This document shows positions 1-6,345 of a DNA stretch of 16,663 bases, in pieces. Source of the DNA: JAIRTY01 sp050257395 (GTDB taxonomy: Bacteria; Actinomycetota; Actinomycetes; Streptosporangiales; Streptosporangiaceae); contig JBLMWU010000114.1 in NCBI GenBank assembly GCA_050257395.1, positions 1 to 16,663 of the forward strand. Reading direction: 5' to 3'. Under the pieces are notes generated by a model. It was not told the origin of the DNA, ran no database searches, and was given only the letters and a program-made list of their open reading frames with translations. Each line of letters starts with the position of its first letter. The first letter of the stretch is position 1. Position numbers and translations under genes: made by a program.

Positions 1-1037
1 ACGACACCCGCCGCTGGGTGCCGCCGGTCACCGAGGACGGGGTGTCCACATACTTCCTGGCGATCAACCGGAACAAGCGCTCTGTCGCGCTCGACCTGCG
101 CGATCCCGGCGACCTGGCGGCGGCGCAGGCACTCGCCCGCCGTGCCGACGTCTTCGTGCAGAACTTCAAGCCCGGCGGGCTCGCCCGCTTCGGCCTCGAC
201 TACGACTCGGTGAGCTCGCTCAACCCAGGCATCATCTACGCCTCGATCAGTGGGTTCGGCTCCAGCGGCGGGAAGGACCTGCCCGGCTACGACCTCATGG
301 TCCAGGCCATGTCCGGCCTGATGAGCCTGACCGGCGACCCGGACGGCCCGCCGTACCGGGCGGGCATCTCGGTGTTCGACGTGATCGCCGGCCTGCACAC
401 CACCATCGCCATCCTGGCCGCGCTCAACCACCGCACCGCGACCGGCAAGGGCCAGCACGTCGAGTCCAGCCTGATGGCCTCGGCCCTGTCCGGCATGGTG
501 AACCAGACCAGCGCGTACGCGGCCGGGGGAGTGGTCCCCTTCCGGATGGGCAACTCCCACCCCAGCCTCTTCCCGTACGAACCGCTGCCCACCGCCGACG
601 GGGACCTCATCGTGACGGCGGGCAACGACGCCCAGTTCCGCAAGCTGTGCGAGGCCCTCGGCGCGCCGGAACTGGCCGACGACCCGCGGTTCGCCCACAA
701 CGAGGGCCGCACCGCCAACCGCGGCGAGCTGCGCCCGCTGCTGGCGGAGAAGCTGGCCGCCCGCCCGGCCGCCGAGTGGTTCGACGTGCTGATCGGCGTC
801 GGCGTCCCCTGCGGGCCCATCAACACGGTGGACGCGGGCATCGACTTCGCCCGCGGCATCGGGCTGGACCCGGTCGTCACCGCGGGCGGCGGGGACGCCG
901 GGGTGCCCGCGATCCGGCACCCGGTCACCTACTCGGCCACCCCGCCCCACTATCCGCTGCCCCCGCCCGCGCTCGACGAGCACGGCGAAGAGATCCGCGC
1001 CTGGCTCAAGGGCCCTGCGACAGGAACCGACTCATGA
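1..1037 (+). CDS. Class III (CaiB/BaiF) CoA-transferase, 5' end missing
   Basis: The reading frame is open from the first base of the window, so the N-terminus lies outside. The visible part begins with residues DTRRW and continues into STYFLAINRNKRSVALDL, the typical early block of family III CoA-transferases, which move CoA between carboxylic acids in the cytosol. Other family landmarks follow: VFVQNFKPG, YASISGFG, GYDLMVQAMSGLM, then GKGQHVESSL, RMGNSHPSLFPYE and VPCGPIN near the C-terminus. About 345 residues are visible against a usual 380-410, so only a few dozen are missing. An internal GTG at 18 is in frame but sits inside the conserved N-terminal region, so it is not the true start. 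At the position where the family usually has its acidic nucleophile (as in VDVSLLDA) this protein has Ala (codon 477-479). The stop overlaps the next start (ATGA, 1034-1037), implying translational coupling. The family is certain; the substrate is not known. Confidence 0.93.
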   Translation, partial: DTRRWVPPVTEDGVSTYFLAINRNKRSVALDLRDPGDLAAAQALARRADVFVQNFKPGGLARFGLDYDSVSSLNPGIIYASISGFGSSGGKDLPGYDLMVQAMSGLMSLTGDPDGPPYRAGISVFDVIAGLHTTIAILAALNHRTATGKGQHVESSLMASALSGMVNQTSAYAAGGVVPFRMGNSHPSLFPYEPLPTADGDLIVTAGNDAQFRKLCEALGAPELADDPRFAHNEGRTANRGELRPLLAEKLAARPAAEWFDVLIGVGVPCGPINTVDAGIDFARGIGLDPVVTAGGGDAGVPAIRHPVTYSATPPHYPLPPPALDEHGEEIRAWLKGPATGTDS

Positions 1038-1840
1038 CGGAGCAGACGCCGCGCTTCCCGACCTCGCTCGGGATCTCCGACCCGGACACGATCACCTTGC
1101 TCGGGCAGAACCTGGCCGAGGACCTGATGGGCAAGGTCGGTTTCGGTGAGCTGGCCCTGTGGCTGGTGACCCTGCGCCGGCCCACGCCGGGCCAGGTCCG
1201 CGTGTTCGAGGCGGTGCTGGTCGCGCTGGCCGACCACGGCTTCACCCCGACCGCCATCGCGGCCCGGCTGACCTACCTGAGCGCCCCCGACTCGGTCCAG
1301 GGCGCGCTCGCGGCCGGCCTGCTCGGCGGCGGCTCCCGCTTCCTGGGCGTGACCGAGGACGCCGGTCGCTTCCTGTCCGACGTGCTGGCCAGGGCCGGTG
1401 AGGTACCGGCCGATGACGCGGGCTTCGACGCGCTGGCGCTGAGCGCCGTGCAGGAAGCCCGGGCCGCGAAGCGGTTCGTGCCCGGCCTGGGCCACCCGAT
1501 CCACAAGGTCACCGACCCCCGGACCCCCGTCCTGATCAAAATCGCCGAAGAAGAAGGGCTGCGGGGCCCGCACCTGCGCCTGTTCGAGGCGATGGGCCGG
1601 GTCCACCCCCAGGTGCTGGGCCGGACGCTGCCGCTGAACGGGGCCGGCACCTGCGGCGCCGCCCTCGCCGACCTGGGCCTGCCCGCCGACCTGCTGCGCG
1701 GGTTCGCGCTGCTGGCCCGCACGGCCGGCCTGCTCGGCCACCTCGCGGAGGAAAAGCGCCGCCCGCTCGGCATGGACGTGTACCTCACGGTCGAGCATGG
1801 CGCCGAGTACATCCCCCCGGACCAGGGCTCAGCTGGCTGA
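1034..1840 (+). CDS. Citryl-CoA lyase-like protein (citrate synthase superfamily)
   Basis: This 268-residue protein resembles the citryl-CoA-cleaving C-terminal module of ATP-citrate lyase and stand-alone citryl-CoA lyases, which split a 3-hydroxy-acyl-CoA into acetyl-CoA and a 2-oxoacid. Visible motifs in order are a glycine-rich block GALAAGLLGGGSRFLG (residues ~90-105), GLGHPIHK with the expected active-site His154, LNGAGTCGAAL around residues 201-211, and a C-terminal arginine-rich EEKRRPLGMD. In ATP-citrate lyase the third block reads NVDG with a catalytic Asp; here the matching residue appears to be Asn202. The start ATG overlaps the stop of the CoA-transferase, so the pair probably forms one activation-and-cleavage unit. 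The reading frame extends upstream to 647, but that part only mirrors the CoA-transferase in another frame. The fold is well supported; the acyl-CoA substrate is inference. Confidence 0.85.
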   Translation: MTEQTPRFPTSLGISDPDTITLLGQNLAEDLMGKVGFGELALWLVTLRRPTPGQVRVFEAVLVALADHGFTPTAIAARLTYLSAPDSVQGALAAGLLGGGSRFLGVTEDAGRFLSDVLARAGEVPADDAGFDALALSAVQEARAAKRFVPGLGHPIHKVTDPRTPVLIKIAEEEGLRGPHLRLFEAMGRVHPQVLGRTLPLNGAGTCGAALADLGLPADLLRGFALLARTAGLLGHLAEEKRRPLGMDVYLTVEHGAEYIPPDQGSAG

Positions 1841-1879
1841 GCAAGCCAGGAATCACCCCGTCATCAGCAAGGAGCCGCC

Positions 1880-2743
1880 ATGGCCACCGTCGCAGCGGTC
1901 ATCGCATCCACCCATCATCCGTTCTACTACCGCGCCAGCACCTCGACTGGTGCCGACCGGCCGCCGTTCGCCGACGAGTGGGTCTCCAAGATCGAGTCGT
2001 TCCGGGAGACCCTGACTGCGGCCCGGCCCGACGTGCTGGTCATGGTCGGCAGCGACCACTTCCACCAGCTGTGGCTGGACAACATGCCGCAGTTCCTGGT
2101 CGGCAAGGCGCCGTTCTACGACGCCAACTGGTACAACGAGGAGCGGGAGTTCGGCCTGCCGCGGATGTTCCTCAAGGGCCAGGAGGACCTGTCCGCGTAC
2201 ATCCTGCGCGAGGGCATCGACGCCGGGTTCGACCTGGCGTTCAGCAACGAGCTGCGGATCGACCACAGCGTGACCTGCCCGCTGATCACCCTGCGGCCGC
2301 AGACGGACCTGCCGATCGTGCCGGTCTACACCAACATCTTCGCGCCGCCGCTGCCGCAGCCGAAGCGGTTCGTCGAGCTGGGCAAGACCATCCGGCAGCT
2401 GGTGGAGTCCTGGCCGAGCGACAAGCGGGTGGCGATCATCGGCACCGGGCACCTGTCACTCGAGCTCGGCGGCCCCCGCCAGTTCGGCCCGCACGGCCCG
2501 GACCCGGAGTTCGACCGCAAGGCCGTCGAGTGGATCGCCACCGGCGACCTGGAGCGGTGCCTGGCCGATGTCAGCCTGGAGAGCCTGTGGCTGCCGGGCA
2601 ACGCCACCCACGGTTTCATGGACTTCATGCTGATGATGGGCGTGGCCGGGGAGAACGCGAAGGCCGACTACGTCGACTCGCTCGACCTCTTCCACACCAT
2701 GGAGGCCTACTTCACCTGGTACCCGGAGGGGAAGCCGTCGTGA
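1880..2743 (+). CDS. Class III extradiol dioxygenase, LigB-like catalytic subunit
   Basis: This 287-residue protein belongs to the LigB family, the Fe(II)-dependent catalytic subunits that open catechol-type rings such as protocatechuate. An AAGGAG ribosome site (1869-1874) sits 5 nt before the ATG. The N-terminal STHHPFYY contains His12, matching the first metal ligand of LigB, and GSDHFHQL contains His60, matching the second. Two other sites differ from the textbook enzyme. The GTGHLSLEL segment (residues 188-196) has Leu where LigB has its catalytic His in GMSHQL, with a His three residues earlier. In NATHGFMDF (241-249) a Gly stands where the metal-binding Glu of the E-x-x-N-W motif is expected; His244 and Asp248 are close by. 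It overlaps the small-subunit gene, so the two are likely made as a complex. It may be a ring-cleaving enzyme with rearranged active-site residues or a relative with other chemistry. Confidence 0.85.
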   Translation: MATVAAVIASTHHPFYYRASTSTGADRPPFADEWVSKIESFRETLTAARPDVLVMVGSDHFHQLWLDNMPQFLVGKAPFYDANWYNEEREFGLPRMFLKGQEDLSAYILREGIDAGFDLAFSNELRIDHSVTCPLITLRPQTDLPIVPVYTNIFAPPLPQPKRFVELGKTIRQLVESWPSDKRVAIIGTGHLSLELGGPRQFGPHGPDPEFDRKAVEWIATGDLERCLADVSLESLWLPGNATHGFMDFMLMMGVAGENAKADYVDSLDLFHTMEAYFTWYPEGKPS

Positions 2744-3102
2744 GCAAGTACCTGCTGAACAAGTTCCTCTACACGGTCGACCGGGACCCGGAGCTGGTGG
2801 AGCGCTACCGCAGCGACCCGCGCGGCACCGTCGAATGGTGGGAGGCCGAGCGGGCGAACGTGATCCTCAACCTGCCGGAGGCTGAGCGCAGCACCTGGCT
2901 GAAGTTCGACGATGTGGAACGGGAAGCGCTGGCGAGCCACGACTACCCCAAGCTGTTCGAGCTCGGGGCGCATCACTTCCTGACGCTCACCCTGTTCATC
3001 GCCATGTTCGAGCGGGACTACGACGAGCCGCTGGGCTTCCAGCTGGAGTACGCGCGCAAGCTGAGCCACTTCGGCATGCCCTACCCCGACATCTCCACCT
3101 GA
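2740..3102 (+). CDS. LigA-like small (alpha) subunit of extradiol dioxygenase
   Basis: This 120-residue protein starts at GTG 2740, which overlaps the stop of the LigB-like gene (GTGA); a GGAGG lies just upstream within that gene's end. The sequence matches the helical LigA domain: LNKFLYTVDRDPELVERYRSD at the start, a long acidic and helical middle, and LGAHHFLTLTLF at about residues 75-86. In protocatechuate 4,5-dioxygenase this subunit caps the active site of the catalytic subunit. The gene order here is catalytic then small subunit, the reverse of ligA-ligB in Sphingobium. The C-terminal tail (residues ~88-120, ending PYPDIST) is rich in aromatic residues and may add substrate contacts. 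It is the last gene of the rightward operon. Confidence 0.85.
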   Translation: MSKYLLNKFLYTVDRDPELVERYRSDPRGTVEWWEAERANVILNLPEAERSTWLKFDDVEREALASHDYPKLFELGAHHFLTLTLFIAMFERDYDEPLGFQLEYARKLSHFGMPYPDIST

Positions 3103-3111
3103 GCTGCCGGC

Positions 3112-3158
3112 CAGCCGCGGCGCCTGTGCGGATCATGCTCCGCGGGGTGCCGCGGCTG
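3112..3158. terminator. Bidirectional hairpin between convergent genes
   Basis: A 10-bp perfect inverted repeat (CAGCCGCGGC at 3112-3121, GCCGCGGCTG at 3149-3158) encloses a second 5-bp stem (GCGGA at 3128-3132, TCCGC at 3139-3143). It lies exactly between the end of the dioxygenase operon and the end of the leftward dehydrogenase gene. No T-run is present, as is common for actinobacterial terminators. Confidence 0.6.
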
Positions 3159-3172
3159 TCCCGGTTTCCGGC

Positions 3173-4060
3173 TCAGTCCCCAGCGTCCAGGGCCGCTCGG
3201 CTGGCCTGCTCCTCGTACAGGGACAGGAAGTCCCGGTCCCGCAGGCCGTGGCCGATGGCGGCCTGGATGAGCTGGTAGACGGTGCTGGCCGCGGGCATCG
3301 GCACCTCCAGCTCCCGGGCCGAGCCCAGCCCGAGGTCGAAGTCCTTGCGCAGCAGCTCGGTGGTGAAGGTCGGGGTCCAGTCCCGGGCCAGCAGGTCCGG
3401 GGTGCGGTTGCGGTTCCAGTCCGAGGACAGCACGGTGGCGTTCAGGACCTCCAGGAACGCTTCCCGGCTGGTCCCGCCCTTTTCGGCCAGGGTGGTGACC
3501 TCGACCAGAGCCTGCACCATCATGCCCAGGTACAGGTTGGTGCACAGCTTGACCAGGCGGCTCTGCTCCTGCTCGCCGACGTGCACCACGACCCGGGCGA
3601 TGGCAGCCAGGCACGGCCGGGCCTGCTCGAACACGTCAGCCGGGCCCGACACCATGAGGACGGAGTTGCCCGCGGCCACCACGTGCGGGTTCCCGCTCAC
3701 CGGGGCGGCCAGGAAGGCCACGCCCGCCCCGGCGGCGGCCGCGCGGACCTGCGCCGAGGTGGCCGCGTCCACGGTGGAGCAGTCCACCAGGATGCGCGGG
3801 CGCTGCGGGCCCGTCAGCAGGCCGCCCGGCCCGGTGGTGACCTCGGCCAGGTCGGCGGGCCGGGACACCATGATGAACACCAGGTCGCAGCCGGCCAGCC
3901 CGGCGACGCTGTCCGCGACCCCGGCGCCCCGGCCGGCCAGCGGCCCGGTCTTGGCCCGGGTCCGGTTCCAGACCGTGACCGGCCACCCGGCGTCCAGCAG
4001 CCGGCCGGCCATGGCCACGCCCATCCGGCCGGTGCCCAGCCAGCCGATGTTCATCGTCAC
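3173..4060 (-). CDS. NAD(P)-dependent beta-hydroxyacid dehydrogenase (HIBADH/6PGDH-like)
   Basis: This 295-residue protein is a complete member of the 3-hydroxyisobutyrate / tartronate-semialdehyde reductase family, which interconverts a beta-hydroxyacid and its semialdehyde with NAD(P). A Rossmann motif GTGRMG (residues 9-14) is followed by WNRTR after the second strand; Arg33 there suggests NADP(H). The substrate loop reads VDCST (92-96), APVSGNP (119-125, usually SGG), and the catalytic Lys171 stands in RLVKLCTN. A second conserved Lys lies in LRKDFDLGL near residue 238. The GTG start at 4060 has GAGGAG about 5 nt upstream; an ATG two codons later is also possible. It converges on the dioxygenase operon and is divergent from the GntR gene, so it is probably part of the same regulon and may process a semialdehyde or hydroxyacid from ring cleavage. 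The substrate is not readable from sequence. Confidence 0.9.
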   Translation of the reverse strand: MTMNIGWLGTGRMGVAMAGRLLDAGWPVTVWNRTRAKTGPLAGRGAGVADSVAGLAGCDLVFIMVSRPADLAEVTTGPGGLLTGPQRPRILVDCSTVDAATSAQVRAAAAGAGVAFLAAPVSGNPHVVAAGNSVLMVSGPADVFEQARPCLAAIARVVVHVGEQEQSRLVKLCTNLYLGMMVQALVEVTTLAEKGGTSREAFLEVLNATVLSSDWNRNRTPDLLARDWTPTFTTELLRKDFDLGLGSARELEVPMPAASTVYQLIQAAIGHGLRDRDFLSLYEEQASRAALDAGD

Positions 4061-4107
4061 GCGTTCTCCTCGCTCTCGCCTGGCGCTCGCAGGCCTACCC
4101 CGGTGAA

Positions 4108-4125
4108 CTGGCGGGTACCCGCCAG
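4108..4125. promoter_or_regulatory. 18-bp perfect palindrome, candidate operator
   Basis: CTGGCGGGTACCCGCCAG is its own reverse complement over all 18 bases. It lies in the 190-bp gap between the divergent dehydrogenase and GntR genes, about 48 bp upstream of the dehydrogenase start, where a dimeric repressor could act. Confidence 0.5.
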
Positions 4126-4137
4126 CTACAGTGGGTT

Positions 4138-4162
4138 AATTGGCTATGCCAATTGGCCAATT
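4138..4162. promoter_or_regulatory. Overlapping AATTGGC inverted repeats, candidate GntR/FadR-type operator
   Basis: AATTGGC-TAT-GCCAATT (4138-4154) is a 7-bp inverted repeat with a 3-bp centre. It overlaps a second, perfect 12-bp palindrome AATTGGCCAATT (4151-4162). The TTGGC-n3-GCCAA layout resembles the short-centre operators of FadR-type GntR regulators, and such a regulator is encoded next door. The stretch is AT-rich in a very GC-rich setting, so it may also contain promoter elements. Confidence 0.6.
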
Positions 4163-4250
4163 TAGCCCGATTGGGGACCGGCGGAAAGCGGAACCGGCCT
4201 GCCCGGAAGCTAGGGTGGCGGGACTGAGCAGGGCGCTGCGGGAGGTGTCG

Positions 4251-5039
4251 GTGGCGGAGTCGGGGGCCGGGAACGCCGGGCCTGCTCCTGGGGGCCGCGG
4301 GCGGGTGGCCGAGCTGGCGGGCCTCCGGCCGGTGGCGCTGCCGCGGGTGTCTGACGAGGTGGCCGAGCAGATCCGGCGCCTGATCGTGTCGGAACAGCTG
4401 GCGGAGGGCGCCCGGCTGCCCGCGGAACGGGAGCTCGCCGACCGGTTCGGGGTGAGCCGTCCCATGGTCAGCCAAGCGCTCCGGATGCTCTCGCTGATGG
4501 GCCTGGTGGAGATCCGCCGCGGTTCCGGCGCCTACGTGCTGCGCCGCCCGCAGGCGATGGTGACCACCTCGGTCAGCCTCATGCTCGACCTGGGCCCGGG
4601 CTCCATGGACGAACTGGCCGAGCTGCGGCTGTGGCTGGAAACGCTGGGGGTGGCGAACGCGGCGGCCCGGCACGCCCCGGACGCCGGGCTGCGGGCGGCG
4701 CTGACCCGCCTGGCCGGCGCGGCCAGCAGCGCGTCGGCCTGGATAGCGGCCGACACCCTGTTCCACGCGGCGGCCGTGGGCGCGGCCGGGAACACCTACC
4801 TGACGGCGGTGTACGAGAGCGTGCACACGGCGGTGCTCTCGCACGAGTACGAGCACTGGGTGCGCACCGAGACCGAGCCCGCCTGGCTCGATCCGGCCGG
4901 GGAGCCGGCCCTGCTGCAACTGCACCAGGCGATCTACGACGCGGTCGCGGCGGGCGACGCGCAGGCGGCGGAGGCCGCTGTCCAGCGTCACCACGAGGTG
5001 ATGCTGGAGCATCTGGCGGCTGCCCGGGGCGGCCGCTGA
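4251..5039 (+). CDS. GntR-family transcriptional regulator with FCD domain
   Basis: The chosen GTG start (4251) has GGGAGG at 4240-4245, 5 nt upstream, giving 262 residues. The frame is open further back to a TTG at 4140 and a GTG at 4215, but those would run through the operator-like palindromes or lack a good ribosome site. After a Gly/Ala/Pro-rich N-terminal tail of ~25 residues comes a winged helix-turn-helix (LPRVSDEVAEQIRRLI, then GARLPAERELADRFGVSRP, then MGLVEIRRGSGAYV), the FadR-subfamily layout. The C-terminal helical FCD domain keeps likely metal or ligand residues: Asp and His in ADTLFHAA, His in LQLHQAI, His in VQRHHEVM. Such proteins sense small organic acids and repress nearby genes. 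Divergent position and the palindromes suggest it controls itself, the dehydrogenase, and possibly the dioxygenase operon. Confidence 0.9.
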   Translation: MAESGAGNAGPAPGGRGRVAELAGLRPVALPRVSDEVAEQIRRLIVSEQLAEGARLPAERELADRFGVSRPMVSQALRMLSLMGLVEIRRGSGAYVLRRPQAMVTTSVSLMLDLGPGSMDELAELRLWLETLGVANAAARHAPDAGLRAALTRLAGAASSASAWIAADTLFHAAAVGAAGNTYLTAVYESVHTAVLSHEYEHWVRTETEPAWLDPAGEPALLQLHQAIYDAVAAGDAQAAEAAVQRHHEVMLEHLAAARGGR

Positions 5040-5052
5040 CCGCCGCGCGACA

Positions 5053-5382
5053 ATGGGCGGTATGAGGGCATCGGGGCAGTCGCCAGCGCCGGAGCAGGCG
5101 CGGTCGTCGAAGTGGTCACTGTGGTCGGAGGACTCGTTCCTGTCGATCGGGTCGCGGGGGTCGGTGCTGTCGGTCGGCTCGGTCGGCTCTTGCCTGTCGG
5201 TCGGCTCGATCGGCTCGTTCGCGTCAGCGCTCTCGATCGGGTCTTCGTTCTCGCTGATGTCGATCCTGGCGGCGCGGTCCTGCGGGGCGATCATGTCCTA
5301 CCGCTCGGCCTGCGCCGTGCTGGGCTACCGCGAGCGCGGGCGCTGCATGGACGGCCGGCCCCGGCGCTGGACGGCCGAGTGA
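5053..5382 (+). CDS. Small protein with serine at every third residue (SIGS/SVGS repeats)
   Basis: This frame of 109 residues begins 13 nt after the GntR stop; a second ATG at 5062 is equally possible and neither has a clear ribosome site. From Ser19 to Ser85, 21 of 23 third positions are serine; the exceptions are Ala73 and Ala79. The intervening pairs are mostly hydrophobic plus glycine (FL, IG, VL, VG, IG, AL), giving repeated LSIGS and LSVGS units. The C-terminus is basic with Cys77, Cys87 and Cys98. The strict 9-nt period is visible in the DNA as repeated TCGGTCGGC-like units at about 5160-5220. I recognise no catalytic domain. The opposite strand gives an acidic low-complexity frame that also runs through the GntR gene, so the plus strand is preferred. 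A regular solenoid or fibre-like fold, or membrane association, is possible but unproven. Confidence 0.6.
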   Translation: MGGMRASGQSPAPEQARSSKWSLWSEDSFLSIGSRGSVLSVGSVGSCLSVGSIGSFASALSIGSSFSLMSILAARSCGAIMSYRSACAVLGYRERGRCMDGRPRRWTAE

Positions 5383-5399
5383 CCCCAGCGGGACCGGCC

Positions 5400-5425
5400 C
5401 CGGCGGCGCCCCGGGCGCCCGCCGG
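5400..5425. terminator. GC-rich hairpin upstream of the LtrA-like gene
   Basis: Arms CCGGCGG-CGCC (5400-5410) and GGCG-C-CCGCCGG (5414-5425) form an 11-bp stem with one bulged C and a 3-nt loop. It follows the serine-repeat gene by 17 nt and precedes the LtrA-like start. There is no T-run, so termination is inferred from position and stability only. Confidence 0.45.
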
Positions 5426-5457
5426 CCGGGCGCGGACGGGCCGGTGATGCCGGCCCG

Positions 5458-6288
5458 ATGACCGGCACCGCCGCGCGCGCCGGAGCGCGGACCTTCGACC
5501 TGGTGCGGGGCCGGGAAGCCCCGGTGACCAACGTCGAGCTGTTCTTCGACCTGGTCTACGTGTTCGCGGTCACCCAGCTGTCCCACCACCTGCTCAGCCG
5601 CCCCTCCATCATCGGCGCCCTGCAGACCGCGCTGCTGCTGGCCATGGTCTGGCTAGTGTGGGCGTACACGACCTGGGTGACGAACTGGCTCGATCCCGGC
5701 CGGCTGCCGGTCCGGCTGCTGCTGCTCGCCCTTGTGCTCGCGGGCCTGGTGCTGTCCGCGGCGCTGCCGGAGGCGTTCGCCAGCCGCGGGCTGATCGTCG
5801 GCGTGGCCTACGCGGTGATGCAGATCGGCCGGAGCCTGTTCGCCGTGGCGGCGCTGCGGGGCCGGGAACTGCGCCGGAACTTCGCCCGCTCGGCTGACCC
5901 CGGCCGGATGGGCCGCACCGCCTACCACCTCATCCACCCGGTCATGGTCGCGGGCATCATCGTGGTGGCGGCTGCCGACCAGGTCGTGCTGTCCCGGCCG
6001 GCTGCCACCGGCACGGTGCCGACCGGCTGGCTGGTGCTCGGCGGGACGGCCCTGTTCATCGCCGGGCACGCCGCGTTCAAGTACGCGGTGTGGCAGGTGG
6101 TGTCCTGGCCCCGGCTGGCCGCCATCGCCGTGCTCGGCCTGCTCGGCCTGGCCGCCCCGGTCCTGCCCGCCCTGGCGCTGGGCGCGTGCGCCGCCGCGGT
6201 GGTGCTGACCTTGGCGGCCGTGGACTACCGGTTCCGCTCCGCTGGTGGCGAGGCGGAGGATGGGGCGGCGGCCGATGCCAGCGGCTGA
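5458..6288 (+). CDS. LtrA-family membrane protein, internally shortened
   Basis: This 276-residue membrane protein opens with the family signature of low-temperature-requirement A proteins: VTNVELFFDLVYVFAVTQLSHHL (residues ~23-45), then AYTTWVTNWLDP and LPVRLLLLAL. The C-terminal half also fits, with DPGRMGRTAYHLIHPVMVAGIIV and a GHAAFK segment. LtrA proteins usually have around 380-400 residues. Here the sequence passes from RRNFARS (ending near residue 145) straight into ADPGRMGR. The central section, which in full-length members carries the conserved histidine/glutamate region around the ALGE motif and two or three membrane helices, is absent. The frame remains open, so this is either an in-frame deletion or a short subfamily. 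The ATG at 5458 has no convincing ribosome site. Family function is poorly known; the name derives from growth at low temperature in Listeria. Confidence 0.82.
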   Translation: MTGTAARAGARTFDLVRGREAPVTNVELFFDLVYVFAVTQLSHHLLSRPSIIGALQTALLLAMVWLVWAYTTWVTNWLDPGRLPVRLLLLALVLAGLVLSAALPEAFASRGLIVGVAYAVMQIGRSLFAVAALRGRELRRNFARSADPGRMGRTAYHLIHPVMVAGIIVVAAADQVVLSRPAATGTVPTGWLVLGGTALFIAGHAAFKYAVWQVVSWPRLAAIAVLGLLGLAAPVLPALALGACAAAVVLTLAAVDYRFRSAGGEAEDGAAADASG

Positions 6289-6345
6289 GCAGCGTGCCGG
6301 ACTGGGTGAGGTTACTGCATGAGGTGAGAGGCCGGTGGGAGGGCG

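Noticed and set aside
950..1798. 282-codon minus-strand frame
   Set aside because: Antisense to the citryl-CoA-lyase-like gene, with a Gln/Gly/Arg-rich product and no family motif.
4095..5294. 399-codon minus-strand frame with a repetitive acidic N-terminus (EPTEPTD-like)
   Set aside because: Most of it is antisense to the GntR gene. The acidic repeats are the complement of the serine-triplet repeats on the plus strand. Kept only as the alternative explanation of that repeat.
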